A stretch of DNA of 64,000 bases from Nitrospira sp. (GCA_030123565.1 CP126122.1:3920800-3984799); one strand, 5' to 3'; positions 8,372 to 17,518 are shown, counted from the first letter of the stretch. Made by a program: numbers and translations. The notes: generated from the sequence alone by a model not told the origin.

Positions 8372-9190
8372 ATGAAAGACTATGGCATCAAGCCCGGTCG
8401 TCGATTCACGTTGAAAGAGTTCGATCCCGACGACACGGGCGCGTACAAGAAAAACGAGGAGGGTAAGGCCAAGGCGAAAGCCGACGCGGCAGACCTCATC
8501 GCGAGGCTCGATCAACTGCAGGAACGGCTCTATGCGAATGGGAGCCGGGCGCTGCTGCTCATCCTCCAGGGCATGGACACCAGCGGCAAGGACGGCACGA
8601 TCAAACATGTGATGTCCGGCGTCAACCCACAGGGCTGTCGGGTGGCCTCCTTCAAAGCGCCGAGCGAGAAAGAACTCGAGCATGATTTTCTCTGGCGCGT
8701 CCACCAGGAAGTGCCGCCGAAGGGCTACATCGGGATCTTCAACCGGTCGCATTACGAAGACGTGCTGATTACGCGCGTGCACGGCTGGGTCTCGGAGAAG
8801 GTCGTGACGCAGCGATTCAACCAGATCAACGAGTTTGAAGAATTGTTGGCCGAGAGCGGGACGGCGATTCTCAAAGTGTTTCTGCACATTTCCAAGGACG
8901 AACAGAAGGAGCGGCTCATCGAACGGATCCGCGATCCGGAAAAGCGTTGGAAGTTCAATGAAGGCGATCTTGAGGAACGCAAGCTGTGGGACGACTACAT
9001 GAAGGCGTTCGAACGGATGCTGTCCGCCACCAGCACGGCCCATGCGCCCTGGTATGTGGTTCCCGCGAATCGAAAATGGTATCGCAACCTCGTCGTGGCC
9101 GAGCTGGTGGTGCAGGCGCTCTCCTCGATGAATCTCTCCACCCCTCCAGCGCCCAAGGGGGTGGACTTCGACAAGCTGAAGATCATGTAG
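8372..9190 (+). CDS. ppk2: Polyphosphate kinase 2 family protein
   Basis: 272 residues. PPK2 enzymes transfer phosphate between polyphosphate and nucleotides. Visible are the Walker A sequence GMDTSGKDGTIKHV (about 66-79), the FNRSHYEDVL Walker B region (about 125) and a lid segment rich in Arg/Lys. Length matches single-domain PPK2. Whether it phosphorylates NDP or NMP cannot be decided by eye. A strong ribosome-binding site (AGAGGAGGGAG) precedes the ATG. Confidence 0.92.
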   Translation: MKDYGIKPGRRFTLKEFDPDDTGAYKKNEEGKAKAKADAADLIARLDQLQERLYANGSRALLLILQGMDTSGKDGTIKHVMSGVNPQGCRVASFKAPSEKELEHDFLWRVHQEVPPKGYIGIFNRSHYEDVLITRVHGWVSEKVVTQRFNQINEFEELLAESGTAILKVFLHISKDEQKERLIERIRDPEKRWKFNEGDLEERKLWDDYMKAFERMLSATSTAHAPWYVVPANRKWYRNLVVAELVVQALSSMNLSTPPAPKGVDFDKLKIM

Positions 9191-9203
9191 CAGGACGTGG
9201 AAA

Positions 9204-9250
9204 AAGGCCGCCGCCGGTTGCGGACTCCCGCTGGTGTCGGTGACGGCCTT
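9204..9250. terminator. Hairpin after ppk2
   Basis: AAGGCCG (9204-9210) pairs with CGGCCTT (9244-9250). There is a GC-rich interior but no T-run, so termination is only possible. Confidence 0.35.
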
Positions 9251-9306
9251 CGGCTACACTGACCGCTGTTCGTCACGGGCTTCTACTTTAACCAGGAGCG
9301 TATACC

Positions 9307-10179
9307 ATGCAGAAACGCTGGCCGGTCGTCGTCGGTTGCCTCGTACTGAGCCTCTGCCCCCTCTCGGTTCGGGCCGGAGAGTTTGAAGGTATCCTCCACA
9401 TGACCACCAAACACGCGGGAACCGGCACTCAGAGTACGATGGACTGGTATCTCAAGGGCGACAAGGCGCGGGTGGAGTCCTCCCGCACCGACGGACAAAC
9501 GCACGTGATGATCTTCGATGCCCAGACCAGGACGATGCAGATGGCGATGCCGGGGCAGAAGAGCTATATGGAAATCAACATGGGCGGTGAACGGAGCGAA
9601 CAGCTCAAGGAGGCCTTCGAAAAGCAGACGGTCGAGCGCACGGGAAAGACCGACAAGATCGCCGGCTATTCCTGTGAAATCTGGCGGATCACGGACAAGG
9701 AGGAAAATCGACTGAAGAACGACATTTGCGTGGCGAAGGGGTTCGGAAAGGCGGCCACGTTCTGGATCGATCCGAAGGAGATGCGCCGATCTTCACAACC
9801 GAGTTGGGTGAAACGGCTCGTGGAGGAGGGAGGATTCGGACTCCGGAGCATTCACTATGATGAAGAGGGCAAAGAATCCTCGCGCATGGAAGTGACGAGC
9901 ATCGACAAGAAGAGTCTGGACAATGCCCTCTTCACCTTTCCCGCCGATTGGGCGAAGCAGGATATGTCGGCCATGCAGGAACGGATGAAGGCGATGCGGG
10001 AGCGGAAGGGGCAGGCAGGCGAAGACTTCTCGAAGATGGCGGAGGAGATGAAGAAGCGGAAGGCGGACCAGGGTAATGTTACGGAGCCTTCCGGCCAAGA
10101 CGGGCAGCAGCCGGATATGAAAGAGATGATGAAACAGTTCGGCGAAATGATGAAGAAGAAACAGCAGGGCGGCCAATAG
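9307..10179 (+). CDS. Exported DUF4412-type protein
   Basis: 290 residues with an N-terminal signal peptide (cleavage likely after SVRA). The mature part matches the DUF4412 pattern: a beta-rich fold with YLKGDKARVE, then MIFDAQTRTMQMAMPGQKSYMEI, a single Cys pair (GYSCEIW and NDICVA), and a strand-like end at TFPADWAK. The C-terminal about 70 residues are charged and Met/Lys/Gln-rich, probably flexible. It should be periplasmic; function unknown. An AGGAG-like site precedes the ATG. Confidence 0.75.
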   Translation: MQKRWPVVVGCLVLSLCPLSVRAGEFEGILHMTTKHAGTGTQSTMDWYLKGDKARVESSRTDGQTHVMIFDAQTRTMQMAMPGQKSYMEINMGGERSEQLKEAFEKQTVERTGKTDKIAGYSCEIWRITDKEENRLKNDICVAKGFGKAATFWIDPKEMRRSSQPSWVKRLVEEGGFGLRSIHYDEEGKESSRMEVTSIDKKSLDNALFTFPADWAKQDMSAMQERMKAMRERKGQAGEDFSKMAEEMKKRKADQGNVTEPSGQDGQQPDMKEMMKQFGEMMKKKQQGGQ

Positions 10180-10230
10180 GGGCGCCCTCCCGACTCACCC
10201 GGTGATCGTGACGTCCGTTGCGCGACCCCG

Positions 10231-11783
10231 ATGCGTGAACGTCGATCGCTGACCCTGTCGATCGGGCTCTGCCTGTGCCTCCTGATTTTCGCCAGGACTA
10301 CGGCATCGGCCAGTGACGTCCAGGAGGCGCGGCCTGCGCAGGACCCCTCGCCCACTCCGATTGCGAAAGTCGAACCCCTTCAGGACCGGGAGGGGCGGCC
10401 GCCCGCTCAGCGTTCTCAGCACATCATCTTTTCCGACGATTTCGGACAGCGGGTTCCGCAATCACGGTTCCATTTGGACCGAGCGCTGAATGTGCCGGAC
10501 TGGCTCCATCTCGGTCTCCAGTCTGGCGTTATGAGTCCTATGGCCAGCCCCTCAGAAAAAACGAGACTACCGGTGGAGCGCAATTTTCGGAACAGACGCT
10601 GGCTCAACTCGGCATACGGTACAAACCGTTCCTGTTGTTTGCCGAGTTTCTCGACGCCCGCCCGCTCTATAACTTCGGTCTCACGGTCAACAGTAAGATG
10701 GAAGACCGTAACGATGTGTTGCAACTCTATCTCGGCATCGGGACGGACCGTTTCCTCGGGTCCAACATCACGTCCGAGCTGCGGGTGGGAAAATTCACTC
10801 TGGATCTTGGGAGCCGCCGCCTGATCTCTCGGGTCAACTTCACCAACGTTCCCAGTTCCTTCCTGGGCGCTCACTGGATACTGGGAGCCACCGACGAGTG
10901 GAAGATCCGGACGTTCGTGATGCGTCCGGTCCGGAGTCAGCAGACGGCGCCGGATCAAGTCGATGCCAACACCCTCTTGGCCGGCATCTTCTACCAGGAG
11001 CGGCGCCTCCCATGGGTGTATACAGAGCTGTACCTGTATTACACCTCACAGAACGATCGCGCTCCGGGCAGCGGCAGTATTCAAGACGAAGAGTCCACTC
11101 ACGGTGAACGGCAGAACCTCTATTCCGCGGGGTTTCGTCTCTTTAGACCGGCGCACAGGGGCGCTTACGACTATGAAGTGGAGTCGATTTATCAGTTCGG
11201 GAAATCGGCGTTGGAGGCCGGCGGAACCTTGGTCGGCGGTACACCGCTCCCAGTCTTCGCTTTCATTCAACATGCGGAAATCGGCTATACCTTCGACGTG
11301 CCCTGGAGCCCCGTCGTCCGTGTGCTCTACGACTACGCCAGCGGCGACAAGGACCCGAACGACCGCCGGAACGGCCGGTTCGATTCGCTCTATGGCGCAC
11401 GTAATTTTGATTTTACCCACACCGGCATCTGGTCGCTCTTCAACCGGTCGAATCTGAGTTCTCCGGGGGTTTTCCTCGCCCTGCACCCGTCCGATACCGT
11501 GCGGGTCGCCCTGAAGCAGCGGTTCTATTGGCTGGCGCAGTCGAAGGACGAGTTTATCGGGGCCGGATTGCAAGATAGGAGCGGACGCAGCGGCAATTAC
11601 CTCGGATCGGAGTTTGACCTGCGTGTGGCCTGGACCGCGAGCCTGAACCTGCTCCTGGAAGCAGGATGGCTGTACCTCATCAAGGGGAGTTACTACCGCA
11701 ACCTCTTGCGAGAAGGCATTGCCGGTTCCCCGAACGACAAGAACACGGATTACGTGTTCGTGAGCATGCGGTTGTTCTTCTGA
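10231..11783 (+). pseudogene. Alginate-export-family outer-membrane protein, broken by a frameshift
   Basis: The N-terminus (signal peptide, then HLDRALNVPDWLHLGL) is in one frame. The rest (WRYESYGQPLRKNETTGG, QLGIRYKPFLLFAEFLDARP and long beta-barrel strands ending in VFVSMRLFF) is in the next frame. The switch lies at about 10521-10528; one missing base there would restore a protein of about 517 residues, the usual size of AlgE-like porins (PF13372). Either the gene is recently inactivated or the assembly lost a base. The terminal Phe after alternating hydrophobics is typical of an outer-membrane barrel. The cytochrome peroxidase gene follows. Confidence 0.8.
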
Positions 11784-11903
11784 CCCTGTTGCGGTGCCAC
11801 CAAGCTTGCTGGATTCCCCCTTCGCGGTGAGTTATACTCCCGCCCGTTTTCTACGCGGAAGACTGGCGGAAGAAAAGGATCATCGTCTTTCCGGGAGGTC
11901 GGG

Positions 11904-12989
11904 ATGTCGAGGGGTCGTTTGTCCTGGAAGAGGGGCTGGTTCGCCGGATCGCTCGCGATCCTGTGTCTGTCGGTCAACGCAGGAGCTCTTGCAGAAGACC
12001 CGGCATCGAGTCGATCCTGCAAAGCCGTCGAGACCCCTCTCAAGCTCACCATTCCGTTCGGCCTCGAAGATGAGATCGGAGAGTACCTGCCGAAGGACAA
12101 TCCCTTGACGGTGGAGAAGGTAGAGCTTGGAAAACTGCTCTTCTTCGATCCGCGCCTGTCCCGCGACAACACGATTTCCTGTGCCAGCTGTCATAAGCCG
12201 GAACTGGCTTGGACGGATGGGACCAAGCTGTCGATCGGCATCAACAATCAGTTGTCGTCCCGCAACAGTATGACGGTGGTGAATCGATTGTACGGCCGTG
12301 CTCAATTGTGGCACGGCAAGATGGCGACGTTGGAAGCGCAGGCGCAGAATCCCCTCACCAAAGCCGTGCGGATGGGCATGCCTTCGACGGATGCCGAGGT
12401 CGCCAAACTCAATGCGATCAAGGGATACCGGGAGCGGTTTCAACAGGTCTTTTGTACCGACGTCTCCATCGACGGGATCGCCAAGGCGATCGCCGCGTTC
12501 GAGCGGACCATCCTGTCCGGCAACAGTCCGGCCGATCGGTACGACATGGGCGGTGAGGAGCCGGCGGCGTCGGAGTCGGCCAAGCGGGGTCTCAAGATCT
12601 TCCAAAACAAGGGTCGCTGCACGCGCTGCCATTCGGGGTTCAATTTCAGCGACGAAGAATTTCATAACCTCGGCATCGATTGGGACAAGTCCGCAGCCGA
12701 TCTCGGGCGGTACTCGGTCGAGAAACATCCCGGTACGGTCGGCGGATTCAAGACCCCGACCTTGCGCGAGATCGCGCGAACGGCGCCCTACATGCACGAT
12801 GGCCGCTTTGCGACGCTTGAAGAGGTCGTCGACTTCTACGACCAAGGGGGCATTCAGAACCCCCATCTCTCCAATGTGATCATTCCGCTGGGGCTGACCC
12901 AGCAGGAAAAACAGGACCTCGTTGAATACATGCGAGCCCTCAACGGAGAGGGCTGGCAGGTCACGGCCCCGACCGAATTTCCACGATAG
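11904..12989 (+). CDS. Di-haem cytochrome c peroxidase (CcpA/MauG family)
   Basis: 361 residues with a signal peptide. Two CXXCH haem motifs are present: CASCH (about residue 94) and CTRCH (about 239). MHDGRFATLEEVVDFYDQGG near the end is a family hallmark and includes the methionine region of the electron-donating haem. The protein reduces periplasmic H2O2 using electrons from cytochrome c; MauG-like oxidative chemistry is a less likely alternative. GGGAGG precedes the ATG. It has its own upstream space after the broken porin gene. Confidence 0.92.
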   Translation: MSRGRLSWKRGWFAGSLAILCLSVNAGALAEDPASSRSCKAVETPLKLTIPFGLEDEIGEYLPKDNPLTVEKVELGKLLFFDPRLSRDNTISCASCHKPELAWTDGTKLSIGINNQLSSRNSMTVVNRLYGRAQLWHGKMATLEAQAQNPLTKAVRMGMPSTDAEVAKLNAIKGYRERFQQVFCTDVSIDGIAKAIAAFERTILSGNSPADRYDMGGEEPAASESAKRGLKIFQNKGRCTRCHSGFNFSDEEFHNLGIDWDKSAADLGRYSVEKHPGTVGGFKTPTLREIARTAPYMHDGRFATLEEVVDFYDQGGIQNPHLSNVIIPLGLTQQEKQDLVEYMRALNGEGWQVTAPTEFPR

Positions 12990-13015
12990 TCCTCTTCCCT
13001 TCGGCTTCTTCTCCA

Positions 13016-13035
13016 GGGACGGAAATTTCCGTCCC
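13016..13035. terminator. 20-bp perfect palindrome after the peroxidase gene
   Basis: GGGACGGAAA is followed directly by its complement TTTCCGTCCC, 26 bp after the peroxidase stop. It could form a hairpin ending that transcript, though the loop would have to open at AAATTT, or it could be an operator for the small unit starting at 13074. Confidence 0.4.
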
Positions 13036-13073
13036 ATGGCTTGGAGAGGGCGCCGGTCGCCGGTTTCCCCCTG

Positions 13074-13531
13074 TTGACAGGTTTTTCTAATGGGCGTAGA
13101 GAACAGGTGCGGCCCAATTTCATCCAAGGTGGTAGGTGGGGGATCGGACAGACCGCGCGGCTGCCGTCGAGATCTCTCACGGATTCCCACAGGAGAAAGG
13201 AGGGTGGATGATGGACGATTCGACTCCACCTGGCCCGTATGGCCCGCCGAAGTGAAGGCGAGCTTCTCGTCGTTCATGCCGGACGGTTCTCCATCGACTA
13301 TGCCACAAGGCATCGAAGACGCACCCTACTGGGCGTTGCGTTATGCTCATGATCGGAGAACCCTATTGCGGAGTAGAAGAAACGTCGTGTCACGAGAAAG
13401 AGCGGTTTCCCCCGACGGGAAGTCCTGTTGTCCTGATACATTCGACGGGTCTAACAGGAGCCGCAACATCCAACAACAGCCATCGGCGTCCTAAGCGCCA
13501 CGCACGGGCTCCCAGCAGAATGGGAGCCCGT
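13074..13531 (+). ncRNA. Small transcription unit A (structured RNA encoding a 14-residue peptide)
   Basis: The unit starts with a sigma70-like promoter: TTGACA at 13074-13079, 17 bp spacing, TAGAGA at 13097-13102. It contains the 14-residue ORF at 13211. A short hairpin ATGCC-ACAA-GGCAT (13300-13313) sits 45 nt after the stop. It ends with an 11-bp hairpin ACGGGCTCCCA/TGGGAGCCCGT (13504-13531). A second copy of the same layout and length lies at 13596-14050. A longer frame through this unit (to 13494) is absent from the second copy, so it is probably not a gene. Function unknown. Confidence 0.6.
13211..13255 (+). CDS. 14-residue peptide A of the duplicated unit
   Basis: ATG at 13211 preceded by AAAGGAGGG gives MDDSTPPGPYGPPK and stops with TGA; an ATG one codon earlier is also possible. 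The counterpart at 13728 encodes MEELTPPDQNGPQT. The two nucleotide sequences align without gaps, and differences in the N-terminal half are mostly conservative or synonymous (Asp/Glu at 2 and 3, synonymous Thr and Pro codons). That supports translation. It could be a leader peptide, a small regulatory peptide or the coding part of a dual-function RNA. Confidence 0.5.
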   Translation: MDDSTPPGPYGPPK

Positions 13532-13727
13532 ATCGTCTCGGCCGTCGCGAAAAATGTTTCGCTTCCTGCTCTGGCACCTAGGGCCTATTTTTCTGTTGAC
13601 AGGATTTTTTAAGGAGCGTAATAGGGATATTTATAGTCTGCAAAAGGCTGTGCTTACCGTGACGAGGCGGTGGACAGTGCGCGCCTGTTCGGGACACCTC
13701 GCCACTCATCAACCGGGGAGGTTCATA

Positions 13728-13772
13728 ATGGAAGAACTTACGCCACCGGACCAGAACGGCCCGCAGACCTGA
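13728..13772 (+). CDS. 14-residue peptide B of the duplicated unit
   Basis: ATG at 13728 lies 6 bp after GGGGAGG. The product MEELTPPDQNGPQT shares the pattern M-acid-acid-x-TPP-x-x-x-GP with peptide A, and is acidic and proline-rich. There is no signal peptide or hydrophobic segment. I do not recognise it. Confidence 0.5.
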   Translation: MEELTPPDQNGPQT

Positions 13773-14003
13773 GGGTGGGCTGCTCGTCGGTCGTGTTTGC
13801 CGGTTCTTCTTTGGCTGTGCCTCAAGGCACTGTTGATCAAACAGGATGACAGCCGCTGAATAATGGAAGAATCGAAGTGAGACACGAGGCACACCAGTAT
13901 CCTGGGGTAATGACATCCCCCGACGAATACCCTGATGCTTCTCAGGTTCGAACGGGTCTTCCACTGACCACAATCTAAGTGCTTTCGGCGTCCCAAGCGC
14001 CAA

Positions 14004-14050
14004 CCACGGGCGACCTCCCACCGTAGTGTAGGGTCGCCCGTGGCATTTTT
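14004..14050 (+). terminator. Rho-independent terminator of small unit B
   Basis: CCACGGGCGACC (14004-14015) pairs perfectly with GGTCGCCCGTGG (14032-14043), followed by CATTTTT. Confidence 0.85.
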
Positions 14051-14145
14051 GACTCCGGCATCTTCGGTTTCCTTCCTCCTTCACCGGTCTGTATAGTCGG
14101 AGCCATGGGTATCATTTCACCATTGGCCCTTGAAGGAGGTCTCCG

Positions 14146-14679
14146 ATGTCACTGTTCGACCAATTTGCCCGCGGCGATTTCGTCAACCCTGCCACATTGT
14201 TGGGGGCCGCCTTTTACGCCTTTCTCTTTATGACCATCGCCTGGTTTCTTTCCCGCATGGTTCGGCTCACCGTGCGTCGCTTCCAACATCTCTTGATCGA
14301 TCAAACCGTCTCGACCCTTCTGATCCGTCTCGCACAGGTGGTGATCTACGTGATGGCCGCGATTCTCTATGCGCACGCGATTCCACAATTGCGGTCTGTG
14401 GGAACCGCTCTGTTGACGAGTGCCGGGGTCGCATCCATTCTGTTCGGGTTGGCGGCGCAAAGCACCTTGAACAATCTGGTGTCTGGATTCGCCCTGTTGT
14501 TGTACCAGCCGTTCGAGATGGGCGACAAAGTGCAGGTGGCTGCGCCCAGTGGCCTCGAAACCGGTGTCGTCGCAGAGATGACCATGGGCTATATCATCAT
14601 CCGGACAGAGAACGGGCGGGAAATCGTGGTCCCTAATAGTGTGGCGGCGACGCAGGTGGTGGTCAGGCTGGCCGCCTGA
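14146..14679 (+). CDS. Small mechanosensitive channel (MscS family)
   Basis: 177 residues. Three hydrophobic segments are followed by GLAAQSTLNNLVSGF, matching the pore-lining helix of MscS, and PFEMGDKVQV, the start of the beta domain. The protein stops soon after the beta domain and lacks the usual C-terminal alpha/beta part, so it is a short form. It would release solutes on osmotic downshock. Start supported by GAAGGAGG. Confidence 0.85.
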   Translation: MSLFDQFARGDFVNPATLLGAAFYAFLFMTIAWFLSRMVRLTVRRFQHLLIDQTVSTLLIRLAQVVIYVMAAILYAHAIPQLRSVGTALLTSAGVASILFGLAAQSTLNNLVSGFALLLYQPFEMGDKVQVAAPSGLETGVVAEMTMGYIIIRTENGREIVVPNSVAATQVVVRLAA

Positions 14680-14690
14680 GGAAGTGAAGG

Positions 14691-15416
14691 CTAGATGCGG
14701 TCCGGGTAATCGGACACGATTCCGTCGATGCCGACGTCGCGCATGCGTTGAATGTCCTTCGGCTCGTTGACCGTGTAGGCGAAGACCCGCCGTTCGAGGT
14801 TGTGGTAGGTCTGGAGCAGCGCAGGGGTGACGGTGGAAAAGTGGAGGCCCACATGGGAGGCGTTCACCGCGATCACATCGGCAACAGGATCTCGCGGGAG
14901 GCGGCGATGGAGCAGGACCATGAGGTTCGCCCGTGGATCGGCTTGGCGGACGCGATGCAATTCCTCCGTCAGGAACGACGCATAGAGGAGGAGGCCTGAA
15001 AATCCGGTACGGTTCACGATGGCACAGGCTTCGTTTCCGATTCCCTCTGCTTTGAGTTCGAGGATCACTCCGATGGCGCCGGAGGTAACCTCAAGGGCTT
15101 CTTCCAAGGTGGGAATCCGCTGCCGGTTGCCTGCATCGAGCCGTTGTACCTGATCGAGTGACATCTCGGCCACATGGCCGGTCTTGTCGGTGGTGCGATC
15201 GACGGTCTCGTCGTGCAGCAGCACGAGATGGCCGTCGCCGGTCGCCCGCACGTCGACTTCAACGAGATCTGCGTGAAAGGCCCGGGCTTTCCAAATGGCG
15301 GCGAGGGTATTCTCGGGGGCGTGGCCGGCGGCTCCCCGATGACCGATGCGAAGGACGGAAGAGATGGCGGCCTCTTCTGAAAAGGTCCTGCTGGTCCCTT
15401 CCCCAACCTGCACCAT
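14691..15416 (-). CDS. Glycerophosphodiester phosphodiesterase
   Basis: 241 residues, TIM-barrel GDPD family. Visible are IGHRGAAGHAPENT (catalytic His and Arg), LVEVDVRATGDG (metal-binding acids) and HDETVDRTTDKTG. It hydrolyses glycerophosphodiesters to glycerol-3-phosphate and an alcohol. No signal peptide, so cytoplasmic. Ends close to, and convergent with, the MscS gene. Confidence 0.9.
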   Translation of the reverse strand: MVQVGEGTSRTFSEEAAISSVLRIGHRGAAGHAPENTLAAIWKARAFHADLVEVDVRATGDGHLVLLHDETVDRTTDKTGHVAEMSLDQVQRLDAGNRQRIPTLEEALEVTSGAIGVILELKAEGIGNEACAIVNRTGFSGLLLYASFLTEELHRVRQADPRANLMVLLHRRLPRDPVADVIAVNASHVGLHFSTVTPALLQTYHNLERRVFAYTVNEPKDIQRMRDVGIDGIVSDYPDRI

Positions 15417-15471
15417 CCTGCTGCGGGGAGGGCTTTCTTTTCCAGCCCCACTTCCCTAACATATTTCGCGT

Positions 15472-16464
15472 ATGTCTGCAAAGGACGCCAAGGGGAGCGG
15501 GACATCCGGTCGAGGACGGCGGCGAAAACCGACCGGGCAGTCCACCGGTCTGGCGGCGACCGAGCTGCAGTCGGCGACCCCGTCGGCCGAGGTCGCGGAG
15601 TTGCATCGGACGATCGAGCGCGATGCGGGCACGGTGCTGGCCCTGTACCGGGAGCCGTTCGGGGGACGGTGGCTTGCCTTCGCCGCGCTTCCGATCGACC
15701 TGGTCGAACCGACGCCGTACCAGCGCAACCTGTCCGAGACACATGTGCGTAAACTGGAGTCGGTCATCAGCAAGGTGGGCCGTTTTCTGGATCCCATTAT
15801 CGTGGTCCCAGCCCGGAACAGTCGAGGCGCCAAATATTGGACCCCGAACGGCCACCACCGGCTGTCGGCGATGCGGGCGCTCGGCGCGAAGAGCATCACG
15901 GCCATCGTGGTTCCCGAAGCGGCGGCGGCCTATCAGATCCTCGCCCTCAACACGGAGAAGGCCCATAACCTCCGCGAGAGGGCGCTGGAAGTCATTCGCA
16001 TGTATCGAGAGCTGGCCCAACTGGATGATGCGACCGAAGAGGCCTATGCGCTGGAATTCGAAGAGCCGGCGTTGATGACGCTGGGACTGTGTTACGAGGA
16101 GCGGCCCCGCTTCAGCGGCGGCGCGTACCATCCGGTGTTGAAGCGCGTGGATGCCTTTCTCGCGCAGCCGCTGCGGTCGGCTCTCCTGCTGCGGCAGGAG
16201 CGAGCCGGCAGGGTTTTGGCCCTCGATGACGCGATCGTGAAGCAGGTGGAGGCGTTGAAGGCCCAGGGGCTTACAAGCCCCTATCTCAAGAGTTTTGTCG
16301 TCGCGCGCGTGAATCCGATCCGCTTCCGTGCCAAAGACGCCCCTCCCCTGCCGTTCGACGAGGCGCTGGACCGGATGGCGAAGGCGACGGAAACATTCGA
16401 TCCGCGCAAGATCAAGCTCGATGACCTGGCCAGGTCGGGAGGTGTGCCGGATGAGAGCGAGTGA
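15472..16464 (+). CDS. ParB/sulfiredoxin-fold N-terminal domain protein
   Basis: 330 residues. After a basic, disordered N-terminus, the core (about 80-165) has PIDLVEPTPYQRNL, FLDPIIVV and PNGHHRLSAMRALGAKSI, the pattern of the ParB/Srx nucleotide-binding fold. The rest is helical and not assigned. No ParA partner is nearby, so this is more likely a stand-alone ParB-like regulator or nuclease than a partition protein. The CBS gene follows in the same direction after 67 bp. Confidence 0.75.
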   Translation: MSAKDAKGSGTSGRGRRRKPTGQSTGLAATELQSATPSAEVAELHRTIERDAGTVLALYREPFGGRWLAFAALPIDLVEPTPYQRNLSETHVRKLESVISKVGRFLDPIIVVPARNSRGAKYWTPNGHHRLSAMRALGAKSITAIVVPEAAAAYQILALNTEKAHNLRERALEVIRMYRELAQLDDATEEAYALEFEEPALMTLGLCYEERPRFSGGAYHPVLKRVDAFLAQPLRSALLLRQERAGRVLALDDAIVKQVEALKAQGLTSPYLKSFVVARVNPIRFRAKDAPPLPFDEALDRMAKATETFDPRKIKLDDLARSGGVPDESE

Positions 16465-16531
16465 AGTCAGCCGATCATGTTCCCCTACCGGCGACTCTTC
16501 GGAGGGTCGCTCTGTTTGAAAGGAGGGTACC

Positions 16532-17020
16532 ATGCTTGTCCGGGAAGTGATGTCTGCCGGTGTGGTGACGGCCCGAAGAACCGATTCGGTCCGTTCTGTC
16601 GTGGCTAAGATGCTCAGTCGTCATTGCGGCGCGATTCCGGTCGTGGAGGACGACGACCGGTTGATCGGCATGGTGACGTTGCGCGACGTATTAATCCCGC
16701 TCTATCCCAATTACGGCGAATACATTCATGACAACGTCCACAGCCGCGATTTTACCGAAATGGAGGAGGGCTATGCGGACGTGCTCAACCAGAAGGTCGA
16801 GGACGTCATGAGTTTGCACCCCCTGACCGTCTCATCGCAGACCCCGGTGCTGGAAGCAGCCTCCTACATGGGTTTGAAGAACTTCCGCCGTATTCCGGTG
16901 GTCGATAAGGGCAAGCTGGTGGGGATGGTGAGTGTCGGCGACATCAATCGCGGGCTGTTCTTCGAGAGAGGCCATCTCTCGCTCGAACGGAATCAGGTCG
17001 CGCAACCGTCACGACGGTAG
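16532..17020 (+). CDS. CBS-domain pair protein
   Basis: 162 residues consisting of two CBS motifs (about 7-60 and 90-145), each with the GxIPVVD/RIPVVDKGKLVGMVS-type strand pattern. Such free-standing pairs bind adenine nucleotides and act as small regulatory modules. AAGGAGGGTACC precedes the ATG. Confidence 0.85.
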   Translation: MLVREVMSAGVVTARRTDSVRSVVAKMLSRHCGAIPVVEDDDRLIGMVTLRDVLIPLYPNYGEYIHDNVHSRDFTEMEEGYADVLNQKVEDVMSLHPLTVSSQTPVLEAASYMGLKNFRRIPVVDKGKLVGMVSVGDINRGLFFERGHLSLERNQVAQPSRR

Positions 17021-17110
17021 ACCGGTTGCGGGACCGAATGGACCGCTCGTAAAATGGGGCCTTGGCGGGCTTAGCAGCCGGCGGCATTGTCCGTCTGCAA
17101 AGGAGGCATG

Positions 17111-17458
17111 ATGGGTCTGGCCGATAACAAATGTGTTCCCTGCCGCGGCGGGGTCCCTCCCCTGCCGCCGGATCGTACGCAAGCGTTGTTGAAGGAGTTG
17201 GGGCGTGGATGGGGGCTGAGCAAGGAGGGGCATCTTGAACGGCTTTACACGTTCAAGGATTTTGCGCAATCGCTGGCCTTCGCGAACAAGGTGGGTGCGG
17301 TGGCTGAGGCAGAAGGCCATCATCCGGATCTCTACGTGGCCTGGGGAAAGTGCAAGGTCGAGATCTGGACGCACAAAATCAATGGGCTCACCGAAAGCGA
17401 TTTTTATCTGGCCGCCAAGGCGGATCGCGAGTTCGAGCCGTTTCGGGCGGGGACCTAA
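17111..17458 (+). CDS. Pterin-4a-carbinolamine dehydratase (PCD/DCoH)
   Basis: 115 residues. EAEGHHPDLYVAWGKCKVEIWTH and GLTESDFYLA match the PCD family, including the His-His-Pro catalytic motif. The enzyme dehydrates 4a-hydroxy-tetrahydrobiopterin; bacterial members also serve in molybdopterin or regulatory roles. The Cys-x-x-Cys at the N-terminus (NKCVPC) is typical of this bacterial subgroup. AGGAGG at 17101 fits the ATG at 17111; the ATG at 17108 is too close. Confidence 0.88.
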   Translation: MGLADNKCVPCRGGVPPLPPDRTQALLKELGRGWGLSKEGHLERLYTFKDFAQSLAFANKVGAVAEAEGHHPDLYVAWGKCKVEIWTHKINGLTESDFYLAAKADREFEPFRAGT

Positions 17459-17518
17459 CGATGTCCATGACTTATCCGGGTTCGGCCCCCGCCTTGTGCC
17501 GACCGGACTGGGGATCTT

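Larger units (their letters stand above)
13596..14050 (+). ncRNA. Small transcription unit B (paralogue of unit A)
   Basis: Promoter TTGACA at 13596-13601, 17 bp, TAATAG at 13619-13624; the promoter spacer resembles that of unit A (both run GG..TTTTT..AA..G.GCG). A 14-residue ORF starts at 13728. The hairpin GTGCC-TCAA-GGCAC (13817-13830) again sits 45 nt after the stop; its outermost pair is G-C where unit A has A-T, a compensatory change. Near the 3' end both units share TCGGCGTCC-AAGCGCC. The unit ends in a strong terminator (see 14004). Confidence 0.6.

Noticed and set aside
13090-13494. 134-codon frame through small unit A
   Set aside because: Unit B, its paralogue, has no matching frame; the conserved coding signal is limited to the 14-residue ORF.
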